A stretch of 50,861 nucleotides of DNA from Limisphaerales bacterium. GTDB taxonomy: Bacteria > Verrucomicrobiota > Verrucomicrobiia > Limisphaerales > SXTU01. Below are positions 33,994 through 42,918 of the stretch, piece after piece. How positions within the stretch are numbered: position 1 is the first letter of the stretch; the number at the start of each line of letters is the position of its first letter. The position numbers and the translations under genes were made by a program. The notes beneath the pieces were generated by a model, which worked only from the letters and a program-made list of their open reading frames with translations, was not told where the DNA came from and ran no database searches. Location of the stretch: positions 1 through 50,861 of the forward strand of contig WRPG01000062.1 in assembly GCA_009773355.1 (NCBI GenBank), written 5' to 3'.

Positions 33994-35067
33994 ATGGCTA
34001 GTTTCGTAGATTTGATTCGCGGTTTGGTGGATGACGGCGAGGAGCTGAAAGCCTCGGCGCGCTTCCGCTTGGGCAAGCTCATCGCCAAGGGCGGCATGGG
34101 TGTGGTGTATGAGGCCGAGCAAATCGGTGCGTATGGCTTCGCTAAGAAAGTCGCGCTCAAGCTCATCGAGCCGTCCACCGCCGGCCAGTCCGAGGTGGTG
34201 AAGGCGTTCATCGGCGAGGCTCGGCTCGTGGCTCGGCTCGTGCATCCGAACATCGCGCAGGTCTACAACCTGGGCCGGACCTCCAACCACATCTTCATCG
34301 TGATGGAGTATGTGCATGGGCTGAACTGCCAGGAACTGCTCGCGCGGCTGGCGTCGCAGGGCGCGCGGCTGCCACGGGACTTTGCGGTCTACATCGTCCA
34401 TCGCGTGCTGCGCGGACTGGCGTATGCCCACGGTCTCAGCGGCGACGACGGCAAGCCGCTGGGCCTCGTGCATCGCGACGCGCACTTGCGCAACATCCTC
34501 GTCAGCTTCCAGGGCGACGTGAAGCTCACCGACTTCGGCATCGCGCGCGCGCGCGGCTTCCTGCCCAAGGACAGCCCCGATGTCATCGTGGGCCGGCCGG
34601 ACTTCATGAGCCCCGAGCAAATCACCGGCAAGGCGCTGGACCTGCGCTCGGACGTGTTCACCGCCGGCGTGGCGCTCGCGACGTTGCTGCTGAACCACAA
34701 TCCCTTTGCCGGCGAAAACCTCGACGACACCCGCCGTCGCATCACGGAGGCGCCGTTGCCGGACTTTGCGGTGCTGGACAGCCGCATAGACCCGGAACTG
34801 CACCAGATTCTCCAGCGCGCGCTCGAGCGCGATCCCGCGCAACGCTACCCGAGCGCCGAGGCGATGATGGATGACGTGGAGCGCTACCTCTTCATCAACC
34901 GCGTCGGCCCGAACACCGAGAGCCTGCGCCGTTTCATGCAGGACCTGGTCTCGCCGCTGGACGACACGCGCATCCTCCGGCGCGATGAGCTCGACGTGCC
35001 GCCCTTGGAGGACACCCAGCAGACGATCCTGCCCGCGAGCAACTCGCTTCCGCTGGTGGGGGTGTAA
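33994..35067 (+). CDS. Serine/threonine-type protein kinase with an atypical catalytic loop
   Basis: The protein has 357 residues from ATG 33994. Kinase motifs in order are the glycine-rich loop LIAKGGMGVVYEAEQ (29-43), VALK with Lys56, helix C Glu75, HRDAHLRN (160-167), DFG (180-182), MSPEQ (205-209) and SDVFTAGVALATLL. The catalytic loop is unusual: HRDxKxxN is expected for Ser/Thr kinases, but here the Lys position is His and an Arg stands two before Asn, as in the HRDLAARN loop of tyrosine kinases. All other catalytic residues are present. No membrane segment or sensor domain is seen; the tail (about 300-357) is short and acidic. It is probably a cytoplasmic Hanks-type kinase with unknown target, in a single-gene unit. 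Confidence 0.9.
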   Translation: MASFVDLIRGLVDDGEELKASARFRLGKLIAKGGMGVVYEAEQIGAYGFAKKVALKLIEPSTAGQSEVVKAFIGEARLVARLVHPNIAQVYNLGRTSNHIFIVMEYVHGLNCQELLARLASQGARLPRDFAVYIVHRVLRGLAYAHGLSGDDGKPLGLVHRDAHLRNILVSFQGDVKLTDFGIARARGFLPKDSPDVIVGRPDFMSPEQITGKALDLRSDVFTAGVALATLLLNHNPFAGENLDDTRRRITEAPLPDFAVLDSRIDPELHQILQRALERDPAQRYPSAEAMMDDVERYLFINRVGPNTESLRRFMQDLVSPLDDTRILRRDELDVPPLEDTQQTILPASNSLPLVGV

Positions 35068-35124
35068 GGACGGTTGCGCAGAAACGCGCTTTCCCTCCGC
35101 TGCGCCGGCCGCTATACGAGGCGC

Positions 35125-35985
35125 ATGAAACACGTCGCTTCCGCGCTCGCGCTCCTTTCGTTCCTCAGCCTCGCCGCCTCCGCCGCTGACACCGGCACGG
35201 GCGCGAGCTTCAAAGGCCCCATCGGCCTCCAGCTCTACAGCCTGCGCGGCATCGCCACGCAGAACCCGCCCAAGGCCCTCGCGCAGACCAAGGACTTCGG
35301 CCTCACGCTCGTCGAGACCGCCGGCACCTACAACCTGCCGCCGGAGAAGTTCAAGGCGCTCCTCGCCGAGCACGGCCTGAAGCCCATCAGCGGCCACTTC
35401 CCCTACGACCGCTGGAAGACTGAGCCGGAGAAGGTGCTCGCCGAGGCCAAGGCCACCGGCCTGCAATACGCCGGCTGCGCGTGGATCACCCACAAAGCCC
35501 CGTTCAGCGAGGCCGCCGCGCGCGACGCCATCGCCACCTTCAACAAGGCCGGCGAACTCGGCGCGAAGCTGGGCATCAAGGTCTTCTACCACGCGCATGG
35601 CTTCGAGTTCCACCCGCACGCCGGCGGCACGCTGATGGATTTGCTCATTGCGGAGACCAACCCGAAGCACGTGAGCTTCCAGATGGACGTGCTCTGGGTC
35701 GTCTTCCCCGGCCAGGACCCCGTGCAATGGCTCAAGAAGTATCCCGGCCGCTGGGAGCTGATGCACCTCAAAGACCTGAAGAAGGGCGTGAAGACCGGCG
35801 ACCTCTCCGGCAAGACCGACGTGACCAACGACGTGCCGCTGGGCACCGGCCAGATGAACTGGCCCGCCATCCTCAAGGCCGCCAAGGAAAGCGGCGTGAA
35901 ATACTACTTCATCGAGGACGAGTCTCCGACCGTGGTGGAGCAGGTGCCGCAGACGTTGAAGTATCTGGGGCAGGTGAAGTTTTAG
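35125..35985 (+). CDS. Secreted sugar phosphate isomerase/epimerase-like protein (xylose isomerase-like TIM barrel)
   Basis: The protein has 286 residues from ATG 35125, which opens a signal peptide (MKHVASALALLSFLSLAASA). The xylose-isomerase-like AP2 TIM barrel is seen in GLQLYSLRGI, LVETAGTYNLPPEKFKALLA, GLKPISGHFPYDRW, KVFYHAHGFEF, FQMDVLWVVFPGQDP, ELMHLKDLKKG and YYFIEDESP, where His, Glu and Asp residues are placed like metal ligands. PVC genomes have many exported members; they probably act on sugars in the periplasm but no substrate is known. It lies 54 bases upstream of a large cytochrome/dehydrogenase-like gene on the same strand, which suggests a shared carbohydrate-related role. 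Confidence 0.9.
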   Translation: MKHVASALALLSFLSLAASAADTGTGASFKGPIGLQLYSLRGIATQNPPKALAQTKDFGLTLVETAGTYNLPPEKFKALLAEHGLKPISGHFPYDRWKTEPEKVLAEAKATGLQYAGCAWITHKAPFSEAAARDAIATFNKAGELGAKLGIKVFYHAHGFEFHPHAGGTLMDLLIAETNPKHVSFQMDVLWVVFPGQDPVQWLKKYPGRWELMHLKDLKKGVKTGDLSGKTDVTNDVPLGTGQMNWPAILKAAKESGVKYYFIEDESPTVVEQVPQTLKYLGQVKF

Positions 35986-36039
35986 ACCCGCCTTGGTCGC
36001 GAATACCAAGCCCCTCTCGGCGTCCGCTCTAGCCGCTTT

Positions 36040-38685
36040 ATGAATCGCCTCCGCCTGTCCGCCCTCCTCCTCGCCTGCGCCGTCTCCGCTTTCGCGCAGA
36101 ACAAGCCCGAGGAGTTCCCCAAGCAGCCCGACGTGCCCGCGCTGTCGCCCGCCGAGCAGCTCAAGAAGTTCCAGCTCCCGCCCGGCTACAAGCTCGAACT
36201 GGTTCTCGCCGAGCCGCACATCAAGGAGCCGGTCGTCGCGGTCTTCGATGGCAACGGGCGCATGTTCGTCGCCGAGATGCGCACCTACATGCAGGACATT
36301 GACGGCACGGGTGAGATCACCAACCGCAGCCGCGTCTCGCTCCACTGGTCCAGCAAGGGTGATGGCAAATTCGACAAGCACACCGTCTTCGCCGACCAAC
36401 TCAAGCTGCCGCGCATGATTCTCCCGCTCGGCCCCGGCGAGCTGCTCATCAACGAGACGGACACGCAGGACATCTTCCTTTGGCGCGACAAGGACGGCGA
36501 CGGCGTGGCCGACGAGAAGAAGCTCTGGTATGCCGGCGGCCCGCGCGGCGGCAACATGGAGCACCAGCAGTCCGGCCTCATCTGGGCCACGGACAACTGG
36601 CTTTACATGACCTACAACTCGTGGCGTCTGCGCTGGCAGGGCTACGACAAGGAGCCGCTAAAGGAATCCACGCCCGGCAACGGCGGCCAGTGGGGTCTCA
36701 CGCAGGACGACTGGGGCAAGCCCTGGTATGTGAACGCCGGCGGCGAACGCGGCCCGCTTAACTTCCAGACGCACATCTACTACGCCGCGCTGAACACGAA
36801 GGACCAGTTCGTCGGCGACTACGCCAGCGTGTGGCCGCTGGTCGGCCTCGCGGACGTGCAGGGCGGCCCGCCGCGCTTCCGCCCGGAGGACAAGACGCTG
36901 AACCATTTCACCGCGACGTGCGGCGCGGAGGTGTTCCGCGGCGACCGGCTGCCGGCAGACTTGCGCGGCGACCTGATCTTCTCCGAGCCGGTGGGCCGCC
37001 TCATCCGCCGCACGAAGATTGAGGTGAAGGACGGCGTCACGCGCCTGAGCAACCCCTACGAGTCCGCGAAGGGCGAGTTCATCCGCAGCACCGACCCGAA
37101 CTTCCGCGTGGTCAACCTGAACACCGCGCCCGACGGCACGCTGTATCTCGTGGACATGTATCGCGGCATCATCCAGGAGGGCAACTGGACGCGCGAAGGC
37201 AGCTATCTGCGCAAGGCCATCCAACAGCACGGCCTCGACAAGAACTTCGGGCGCGGCCGCATCTGGCAGCTCGTCCACGACGGCTTCAAGCCCGGTCCGC
37301 AGCCAAAGATGGACGCCGAGAAGTCCGCCGACCTCGTCGCGCACCTCGCGCATCCGAACGGCTGGTGGCGCGACACCGCCCAGCGCACGCTCGCCATCCG
37401 CGCTGACAAATCCGTTGCACCCGCGTTGCAAAGCATGGCCCGCTCGCACGCGAGCCCGCTGGCCCGGATGCACGCCATCTGGACCCTCGACGGCCTCGGC
37501 GCGCTGGACGCCGCGTTCGCCCGCGAGAAGTTGAAGGACGCGCATCCGCAGGTCCGCATCGCCGCGTTGCGTGCGAGCGAGACGCTCTACAAGGCCGGCG
37601 ATAAATCCTTCGAGGCCGACTTCGCCGCGCTCGGGAAAAGCGCCGACGCCGACCTCGCGTGGCAGGCGTTGCTCACCGCCCGCGCGCTCAACGTGCCGAA
37701 CGCGAAACAGGCCATCACGAGCGCCGTGCTCGCGACGAACGCGCCGCCCGTCGTGGTCGCGCTCGGCAAGAGCCTGCTCGCGCCGCCCACGAGCTGGCCG
37801 CGCGAGTTCAGCGGCGCGGACAAGACGCTGCTTACGAAGGGCGAGGGCATTTTTCAGGAGCTGTGCTTCGCCTGCCACGGCTTCGACGGACGCGGCATGA
37901 CGGTCGAGGGCGCGAAGCCCGGCACCACGCTCGCGCCATCGCTCGCCGGTTCGCCGCGCGTCGCCGGCCAGCGCGAGGCGCTCATCCACATTCTGCTCAA
38001 GGGCCTCGCCGGCCCCATCAACGGCAAAACCTACGAGGCGCTGATGGTTCCCATGGAGAGCAACGACGACGCGTGGATTGCCGCCGTAGGCAGCTACGTG
38101 CGGAACAGCTTCGGCAACAAGGGCGGGATGATTTCGGTGAAGGAAGTCGCTGACCTGCGCGCGAAGTCGAAGATTCGCACCCAGCCGTGGACCGTCGAGG
38201 AACTCCTCGCCGCGCTGCCGAACCCGCCGCTGATGAACCGCAAGCAGTGGAAGCTCACCGCCAGCCACAACGCCGCCGCGCTCTCCCTCGCCGTGGACGG
38301 CACCGCCAGCACGCGTTATGACACGCGGACTTCGCAGGAGCCGGGCATGTGGGTGCAAGTCGAACTGCCCGCCGAGACCGCCATCACCGGCTTGCGTTTG
38401 GATGCGACCGGGTCGGGTGGTGACTACCCGCGCGGCTACAAGGTGGAACTGTCCGGCGACGGCCAGACTTGGGGCAAGCCCGTCGCCACCGGCGAAGGCA
38501 AGTCCGGGCTGACGGAAATCAAACTGCCGCCCACGAAGACCAAGTTCATCCGCATCACCCAGACCGGCAGCGTGAAAGGCCTCTTCTGGTCCATCCACGA
38601 ACTCGACGTGCTCTCGGACACCAAGGGCCAGATCACCGAAGGCAAGGCGACGGCGAAGAAGCTGGACCCGAAGGATTTTCAGTAG
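36040..38685 (+). CDS. PVC-type heme-binding CxxCH protein with propeller, HEAT, cytochrome c and discoidin-like domains
   Basis: The protein has 881 residues from ATG 36040 with a signal peptide (LRLSALLLACAVSAFAQ). Order of parts: a beta-propeller like sorbosone/glucose dehydrogenases (about 45-420; GYKLELVLAEPHIKEPVVAV, TAPDGTLYLVDMYRGIIQEG), HEAT-like helical repeats (about 430-590), a cytochrome c domain with CFACH near 611, and a C-terminal F5/8-type (discoidin) beta-sandwich (about 735-860; AVDGTASTRYDTRTSQEPGM, VELPAETAITGLRLD). Such membrane-bound-dehydrogenase-like proteins are abundant in Planctomycetota and Verrucomicrobiota and are thought to oxidise sugars in the periplasm. The discoidin part could bind glycans. 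The gene follows a secreted isomerase-like gene. Confidence 0.92.
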   Translation: MNRLRLSALLLACAVSAFAQNKPEEFPKQPDVPALSPAEQLKKFQLPPGYKLELVLAEPHIKEPVVAVFDGNGRMFVAEMRTYMQDIDGTGEITNRSRVSLHWSSKGDGKFDKHTVFADQLKLPRMILPLGPGELLINETDTQDIFLWRDKDGDGVADEKKLWYAGGPRGGNMEHQQSGLIWATDNWLYMTYNSWRLRWQGYDKEPLKESTPGNGGQWGLTQDDWGKPWYVNAGGERGPLNFQTHIYYAALNTKDQFVGDYASVWPLVGLADVQGGPPRFRPEDKTLNHFTATCGAEVFRGDRLPADLRGDLIFSEPVGRLIRRTKIEVKDGVTRLSNPYESAKGEFIRSTDPNFRVVNLNTAPDGTLYLVDMYRGIIQEGNWTREGSYLRKAIQQHGLDKNFGRGRIWQLVHDGFKPGPQPKMDAEKSADLVAHLAHPNGWWRDTAQRTLAIRADKSVAPALQSMARSHASPLARMHAIWTLDGLGALDAAFAREKLKDAHPQVRIAALRASETLYKAGDKSFEADFAALGKSADADLAWQALLTARALNVPNAKQAITSAVLATNAPPVVVALGKSLLAPPTSWPREFSGADKTLLTKGEGIFQELCFACHGFDGRGMTVEGAKPGTTLAPSLAGSPRVAGQREALIHILLKGLAGPINGKTYEALMVPMESNDDAWIAAVGSYVRNSFGNKGGMISVKEVADLRAKSKIRTQPWTVEELLAALPNPPLMNRKQWKLTASHNAAALSLAVDGTASTRYDTRTSQEPGMWVQVELPAETAITGLRLDATGSGGDYPRGYKVELSGDGQTWGKPVATGEGKSGLTEIKLPPTKTKFIRITQTGSVKGLFWSIHELDVLSDTKGQITEGKATAKKLDPKDFQ

Positions 38686-38783
38686 GCCGCGCTCTCTTCG
38701 GTGGCCGCTTGCCCTGGCTGCCCGACACGGGAATTGACGACGGTGAGCCGTTGGGCTACCGAGCGCGCAAGAATTTACCCATT

Positions 38784-40391
38784 ATGCGCGTCCGGCTTCT
38801 TTCTCCAGCCCTGGCTCTCCTTGCCGCCATCGCTTTCGCCTCGTTGGCGGCGGAACCTCCGGTAACAACCTGGCCGCGCGTTGACCAGCCGCTGGCCATT
38901 CCGGCGGCGACGGCACCGCGGCTTGGCACGGGCGATTTTTCCATTGCCGTGTGGGCGCGGGCGGATGCGGCGGACCGCATCACCGGCGACTTGGTGAGCC
39001 AATACGATGCGCGGCGGCGGCGCGGCTTCCACCTCACGCTCAAGAGCAATCCCGGCGTCACCACGAGCCAGGCGAACTGGCGGCATTTGCAGTTCGGCAT
39101 TGATGATGACCAACCCGGCGCGTGGCGCGACTGCGGGCGGCCGGGGAAGGCGATCTTCGCCTTCGCGATGACGACGCACGCGGGCGTGTTGTATGCGGGC
39201 ACCTGCGAGCCGGGCTTGGGCGAAGCGGGCCGCGTGTATCGCTACGAAGGCGGCGAGCGGTGGAGCGATTGCGGTGTCCTCGACGGCTGCAATGCCGTGA
39301 CCGCGATGGCGGCGCACGACGGCGCGCTGTTTGCGGGCACGGGGAAGTATCGCGTGGCGGGGTCGGCCCTGCCGGAGTCGGAAAACAAACGGCTCGGCGG
39401 GCGCGTCTTCCGGCACGAAGGCGGCACCAGGTGGACCGACTGCGGCCAGTTGCCGGACACGGAGGCGGTGGGCGGGCTGGTCGTCTTTCAAGGCCGGCTT
39501 TATGCCTCGTCGCTCTACAAGCCGGCGGGCTTCTTCCGTTACGAGGGCGGCACGCGGTGGACGCGGCTGCCGGACGCCATCGGGCCGGATTACCAGACGG
39601 GCCAGCCGGGGCCGCGCCGCGTGGTGTCGCTCACCGTTCACGAAGGCCATCTCTACGCCACGAGCTACGATGGCGGCCGCGTGTATCGCTTCGACGGCAA
39701 GGCGTGGACGGATTGCGGCCAGCTCGGCGACAACACGCAGACTTACGCCTTCACCCGTTACGAGGGCCGGCTGCACGTCGCCACCTGGCGCAGCGGGCGC
39801 GTGTTCCGTTTTGAGGAGGTCGGCCGCTGGACGGACATTGGCCGGCTTGGCGAGGAACTGGAGGTGATGGGCATGGTGGTTCACAACGGCCGCTTCATCG
39901 CCGGCACCTTGCCGCTCGCGCAGGTCCACGCTTACGACGGCGAAGGCAAATGGTCGCTCTGGCAGCGGCTCGACCACACGCCGAACGTGGAGTATCGCCG
40001 CGCGTGGACGATGGCCGAGCACGCGGGCGAGGTGTTTTGCAGCACGTTGCCGTCCGGGAAGATTTTCGCCGCGCGGCAAGGACGGCAGGTGTCGTGGGAC
40101 CACGCGCTGCCGTCCGGCTGGCATCACGTCGCCGCCGTGAAGACCGCAGGCCGCCTCACGTTGCACGTGGATGGCAGGCAAGTCGCGCAGAGCGATGGCT
40201 TCGACGCCGCAACGTGGAATCTCGACAGCGACGCGCCGTTGCGGCTCGGCACGGGAATGAACGGGCCTTTCAATGGCCAGCTCGCGGATTTGCAACTTCA
40301 TCGCCGCGCGCTCGCCGCCAAGGAAATTGAGCGACTGGCGGCGAGGAAACCCGCAGTGCCCCCGACGGGCTTACCCGCTTCACCCAAATGA
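38784..40391 (+). CDS. Secreted LamG-type protein with an inserted beta-propeller
   Basis: The protein has 535 residues from ATG 38784, which starts a signal peptide (LLSPALALLAAIAFASLAAE). Residues of about 25-110 look like the first half of a LamG/concanavalin-type domain (GTGDFSIAVWARADAADRIT, then RRRRGFHLTLKSNPG). Residues of about 112-430 contain five to six repeats with GRVYRYEGG-RW-DCG, LYAGTCEPG, LYASSLYK and LYATSYDGGRVYRFDGK, a kelch-like propeller. The second half of LamG returns at about 435-520 (GWHHVAAVKTAGRLTLHVDG, LRLGTGMNGPFNGQLADLQL). This suggests a propeller nested in a LamG fold. Function is unknown; glycan or protein binding is plausible. A sulfatase gene follows 28 bases later. 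Confidence 0.82.
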   Translation: MRVRLLSPALALLAAIAFASLAAEPPVTTWPRVDQPLAIPAATAPRLGTGDFSIAVWARADAADRITGDLVSQYDARRRRGFHLTLKSNPGVTTSQANWRHLQFGIDDDQPGAWRDCGRPGKAIFAFAMTTHAGVLYAGTCEPGLGEAGRVYRYEGGERWSDCGVLDGCNAVTAMAAHDGALFAGTGKYRVAGSALPESENKRLGGRVFRHEGGTRWTDCGQLPDTEAVGGLVVFQGRLYASSLYKPAGFFRYEGGTRWTRLPDAIGPDYQTGQPGPRRVVSLTVHEGHLYATSYDGGRVYRFDGKAWTDCGQLGDNTQTYAFTRYEGRLHVATWRSGRVFRFEEVGRWTDIGRLGEELEVMGMVVHNGRFIAGTLPLAQVHAYDGEGKWSLWQRLDHTPNVEYRRAWTMAEHAGEVFCSTLPSGKIFAARQGRQVSWDHALPSGWHHVAAVKTAGRLTLHVDGRQVAQSDGFDAATWNLDSDAPLRLGTGMNGPFNGQLADLQLHRRALAAKEIERLAARKPAVPPTGLPASPK

Positions 40392-40419
40392 CGTGCTGCG
40401 AAATGTTCTCCCCGCGCCT

Positions 40420-41784
40420 ATGAAACTCGCCCGCACCGCCATCGCGCTCGCCGCGCTCCTCCTGACCGCCGTCGCCGGCCTCGCCGCCCCCGCCGCCCGC
40501 CCCAACATCGTCTTCGTGCTCGTGGACGACATGGGCTATGCGGACCTCGGCTGCTATGGCGCGAAGGACATCCGCACGCCGCACATTGACCGGCTCGCGC
40601 GCGAGGGCGTGCGCTTCACCGACTTTTACTCGAACGCCCCGGTCTGCACGCCGACGCGCTGCGGCTTCATCACGGGCCGCTGGCAGCAACGCGTCGGCAT
40701 CGAATGGGCGCTCGGCTTCTCGGCGGATTCCTTCCGCCGCCGGGATAACGAGTGGGTCCGCGAGCCGGACATGCACGCGCTGGGTTTGCCGACGAGCGTT
40801 CCGACTTTGCCCAAGCTGCTCAAGGCCGCCGGCTATGCAACCGGCGCGTTCGGCAAGTGGCACCTTGGCTACCGCGATGAGTTCAACCCGACCAAGCACG
40901 GCTTCGACGAATACTTCGGCGAACTGCTCGGCCACAGCGACTATTACAACCACGCCTACTACGATGGCACCTACGCGCTGCGCGACGGCCTCAAACCGGT
41001 GAAGGTCGAGGGCTATCTCACCGACCTGCTGAACCGGCGCGCCACCGACTTCATCCGTCGCCACGCGCGCGAGCCGTTCTTCCTCTACGTGCCGCACCTC
41101 GCGGTGCATGTGCCGTTCCAGCCGCCGGGCCGGCCCAAGCCGAGCGTGACGAAGGCGAACATGTATGACGGCACGCGGCGCGATTACGCCGCAATGCTTG
41201 AGAAAGTGGACGAGGGTGTCGGCATGATGCTCGCCGAGTTGGAGAAGCACGGCCTGCTCGACAACACGCTCTTCGTCCTGAGCAGCGACAACGGCGGCGA
41301 ACGGCTCTCCGACAACGGCCCGCTGGCGCACAAGAAAAGCACGCTCTGGGAAGGCGGCATCCATGTGCCGTGCGTGATGCGCTGGCCTGCGAAATTGCCG
41401 AAGGGAAAAGTGACCAGCCAGCCCGGCATCACGATGGACCTGAGCGCGACCTTTGCCGCCGTCGCCGGGGCGAGGCCGGCGGCGAATCACGTCTTCGATG
41501 GCATCAATCTGCTGCCCATCCTCACGGGTGCGCAGCCGGAGCGGGAGCGCACGTTCTTCTGGCGCATTGACCGCACGGGCCGGAAGCAGAAGGCCGTGCG
41601 CCACGGCGACTGGAAATACCTTCAGGATGGGAATGTGGAACTGCTCTTCAACCTCAAGGACGACATCGGTGAGCGCCGTGACGTGTATCGCCACCATCCG
41701 CAGGTGATGACCGACCTCAAGCAACGCCTCGCCGCGTGGGAAGCCGACCTGGCGAAGCACCAGCCGGAATTCCTCGTGAAGTGA
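40420..41784 (+). CDS. Secreted sulfatase (arylsulfatase family)
   Basis: The protein has 454 residues from ATG 40420 with a signal peptide (ARTAIALAALLLTAVAGLAA). Sulfatase motifs are FVLVDDMGYADLGCYG with metal-binding Asp36/Asp37, VCTPTRCGFITGRW with Cys76, the residue converted to formylglycine (CxPxR), GKWHLG and SSDNGGE with metal-binding Asp-Asn, then KKSTLWEGGIHVPCVM. The order and length are standard. It hydrolyses sulfate esters, most likely of a sulfated polysaccharide, outside the cytoplasm. It follows the LamG/propeller gene after 28 bases. Activity would need a formylglycine-generating enzyme, not present in this window. Confidence 0.93.
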   Translation: MKLARTAIALAALLLTAVAGLAAPAARPNIVFVLVDDMGYADLGCYGAKDIRTPHIDRLAREGVRFTDFYSNAPVCTPTRCGFITGRWQQRVGIEWALGFSADSFRRRDNEWVREPDMHALGLPTSVPTLPKLLKAAGYATGAFGKWHLGYRDEFNPTKHGFDEYFGELLGHSDYYNHAYYDGTYALRDGLKPVKVEGYLTDLLNRRATDFIRRHAREPFFLYVPHLAVHVPFQPPGRPKPSVTKANMYDGTRRDYAAMLEKVDEGVGMMLAELEKHGLLDNTLFVLSSDNGGERLSDNGPLAHKKSTLWEGGIHVPCVMRWPAKLPKGKVTSQPGITMDLSATFAAVAGARPAANHVFDGINLLPILTGAQPERERTFFWRIDRTGRKQKAVRHGDWKYLQDGNVELLFNLKDDIGERRDVYRHHPQVMTDLKQRLAAWEADLAKHQPEFLVK

Positions 41785-41798
41785 GCCGCCGAGGGCTT

Positions 41799-41863
41799 GC
41801 CACAAAAAGGCACAAAAGGCGCAAAGAGGAATTCCTTTGTGCCTCTTTGCGCCTTCTTGTGGC
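41799..41863. terminator. Long palindrome between convergent genes, possible bidirectional terminator
   Basis: The left arm begins gccacaaaaaggcacaaaag and the right arm ends cgccttcttgtggc; outer 7 bases are complementary and most of the inner part pairs too. It sits between the sulfatase stop (41784) and the ruvB stop (41865-41863), where a terminator for both strands is expected. Such gcacaaa words may also be a dispersed repeat. Confidence 0.6.
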
Positions 41864-42879
41864 TAAAACAAACTCGCCTGCTTCCCGCCCGCCGGCTTCA
41901 GCCCGAGCTTCTTGAAGCTCAACTCCGTCGCCACGCGGCCCTGCGGGGTGCGCTGGAGGTAGCCTTCCATGATGAGGTAAGGCTCATAGACTTCCTCGAT
42001 GGTGTCCGGCTCCTCGCCCACTGCGACGGCGAGGGAACTCACGCCCACGGGGCCGCCGCCGAACTTCACGATGACGGTTTCGAGGATGCGCTTGTCCATC
42101 TCGTCGAGGCCGTTCTGATCAATCTCCAGCATGGCCAGCGCCTTGTCGGCGACGGTCTCGGTGATGCGGCCATCATGACGAACCTGCGCGTAGTCGCGCA
42201 CCCGGCGGAGGAGGTTGTTCGAGATGCGCGGCGTGCCACGGCTGCGCCGGGCGATTTCATGCGCGCCCGTCTCGTCAATTTCCACGTTCAGCAGGCGTGC
42301 GGAGCGGACGACGATTTTCTGGAGCTGCGCGGCATCGTAGTAGTCCAGCCGCTCGCGCATCCCGAAGCGCGTGAGCAGCGGCGCGGAGAGCAGGCCGCTG
42401 CGGGTGGTCGCGCCGATGAGCGTGAAGCGCGGCAGATTCAGCCGCACGCTGCGGGCGTTCGGCCCCTGGTCAATGATGATGTCCAGCTTGAAGTCCTCCA
42501 TCGCCGGGTAGAGATACTCCTCGATGGTCTTTTGCAGCCGGTGGATTTCGTCAATGAAGAGGACATCACCCTCCTCCAAATTCGTGAGCAGGCCCGCGAG
42601 GTCGGCGGCCTTCTCGATGGTCGGGCCGCTGGTGGCCTTGACGTTCGCGCCCATCGCCTTCGCAAGAATGTTGGCAATGGTCGTCTTGCCCAAGCCGGGC
42701 GGGCCGCTGAGAAGAATATGGTCGAGCGCCTCACCGCGCTGCTTGGCGGCCTGCACGGAGATTTCCAAGCGCTCCTTCACCTTCGCCTGGCCGGTGAAGT
42801 CCGCGAACACCGACGGACGCAGCGTCGTTTCCAGCGCCGGTTCGGGATTGTTCAGGGTGGCAAGCGGTCGGTCGGCCAT
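41863..42879 (-). CDS. ruvB: Holliday junction branch migration DNA helicase RuvB
   Basis: The protein has 338 residues from ATG 42879. The family start [20 protein letters not shown] is followed by the Walker A motif GPPGLGKT (59-66), [20 protein letters not shown], Walker [30 protein letters not shown] (with the sensor Arg) and the winged-helix C-terminal domain ([40 protein letters not shown]). RuvB rings drive branch migration of Holliday junctions together with RuvA. No ruvA or ruvC is next to it. It overlaps the end of a long palindrome, and the next gene on the same strand lies 39 bases upstream. Confidence 0.97.
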   Translation of the reverse strand: MADRPLATLNNPEPALETTLRPSVFADFTGQAKVKERLEISVQAAKQRGEALDHILLSGPPGLGKTTIANILAKAMGANVKATSGPTIEKAADLAGLLTNLEEGDVLFIDEIHRLQKTIEEYLYPAMEDFKLDIIIDQGPNARSVRLNLPRFTLIGATTRSGLLSAPLLTRFGMRERLDYYDAAQLQKIVVRSARLLNVEIDETGAHEIARRSRGTPRISNNLLRRVRDYAQVRHDGRITETVADKALAMLEIDQNGLDEMDKRILETVIVKFGGGPVGVSSLAVAVGEEPDTIEEVYEPYLIMEGYLQRTPQGRVATELSFKKLGLKPAGGKQASLF

Positions 42880-42918
42880 CGCGCGAGAGGATGCGAGAGC
42901 CGGCGCGGCAGCGGCAAG

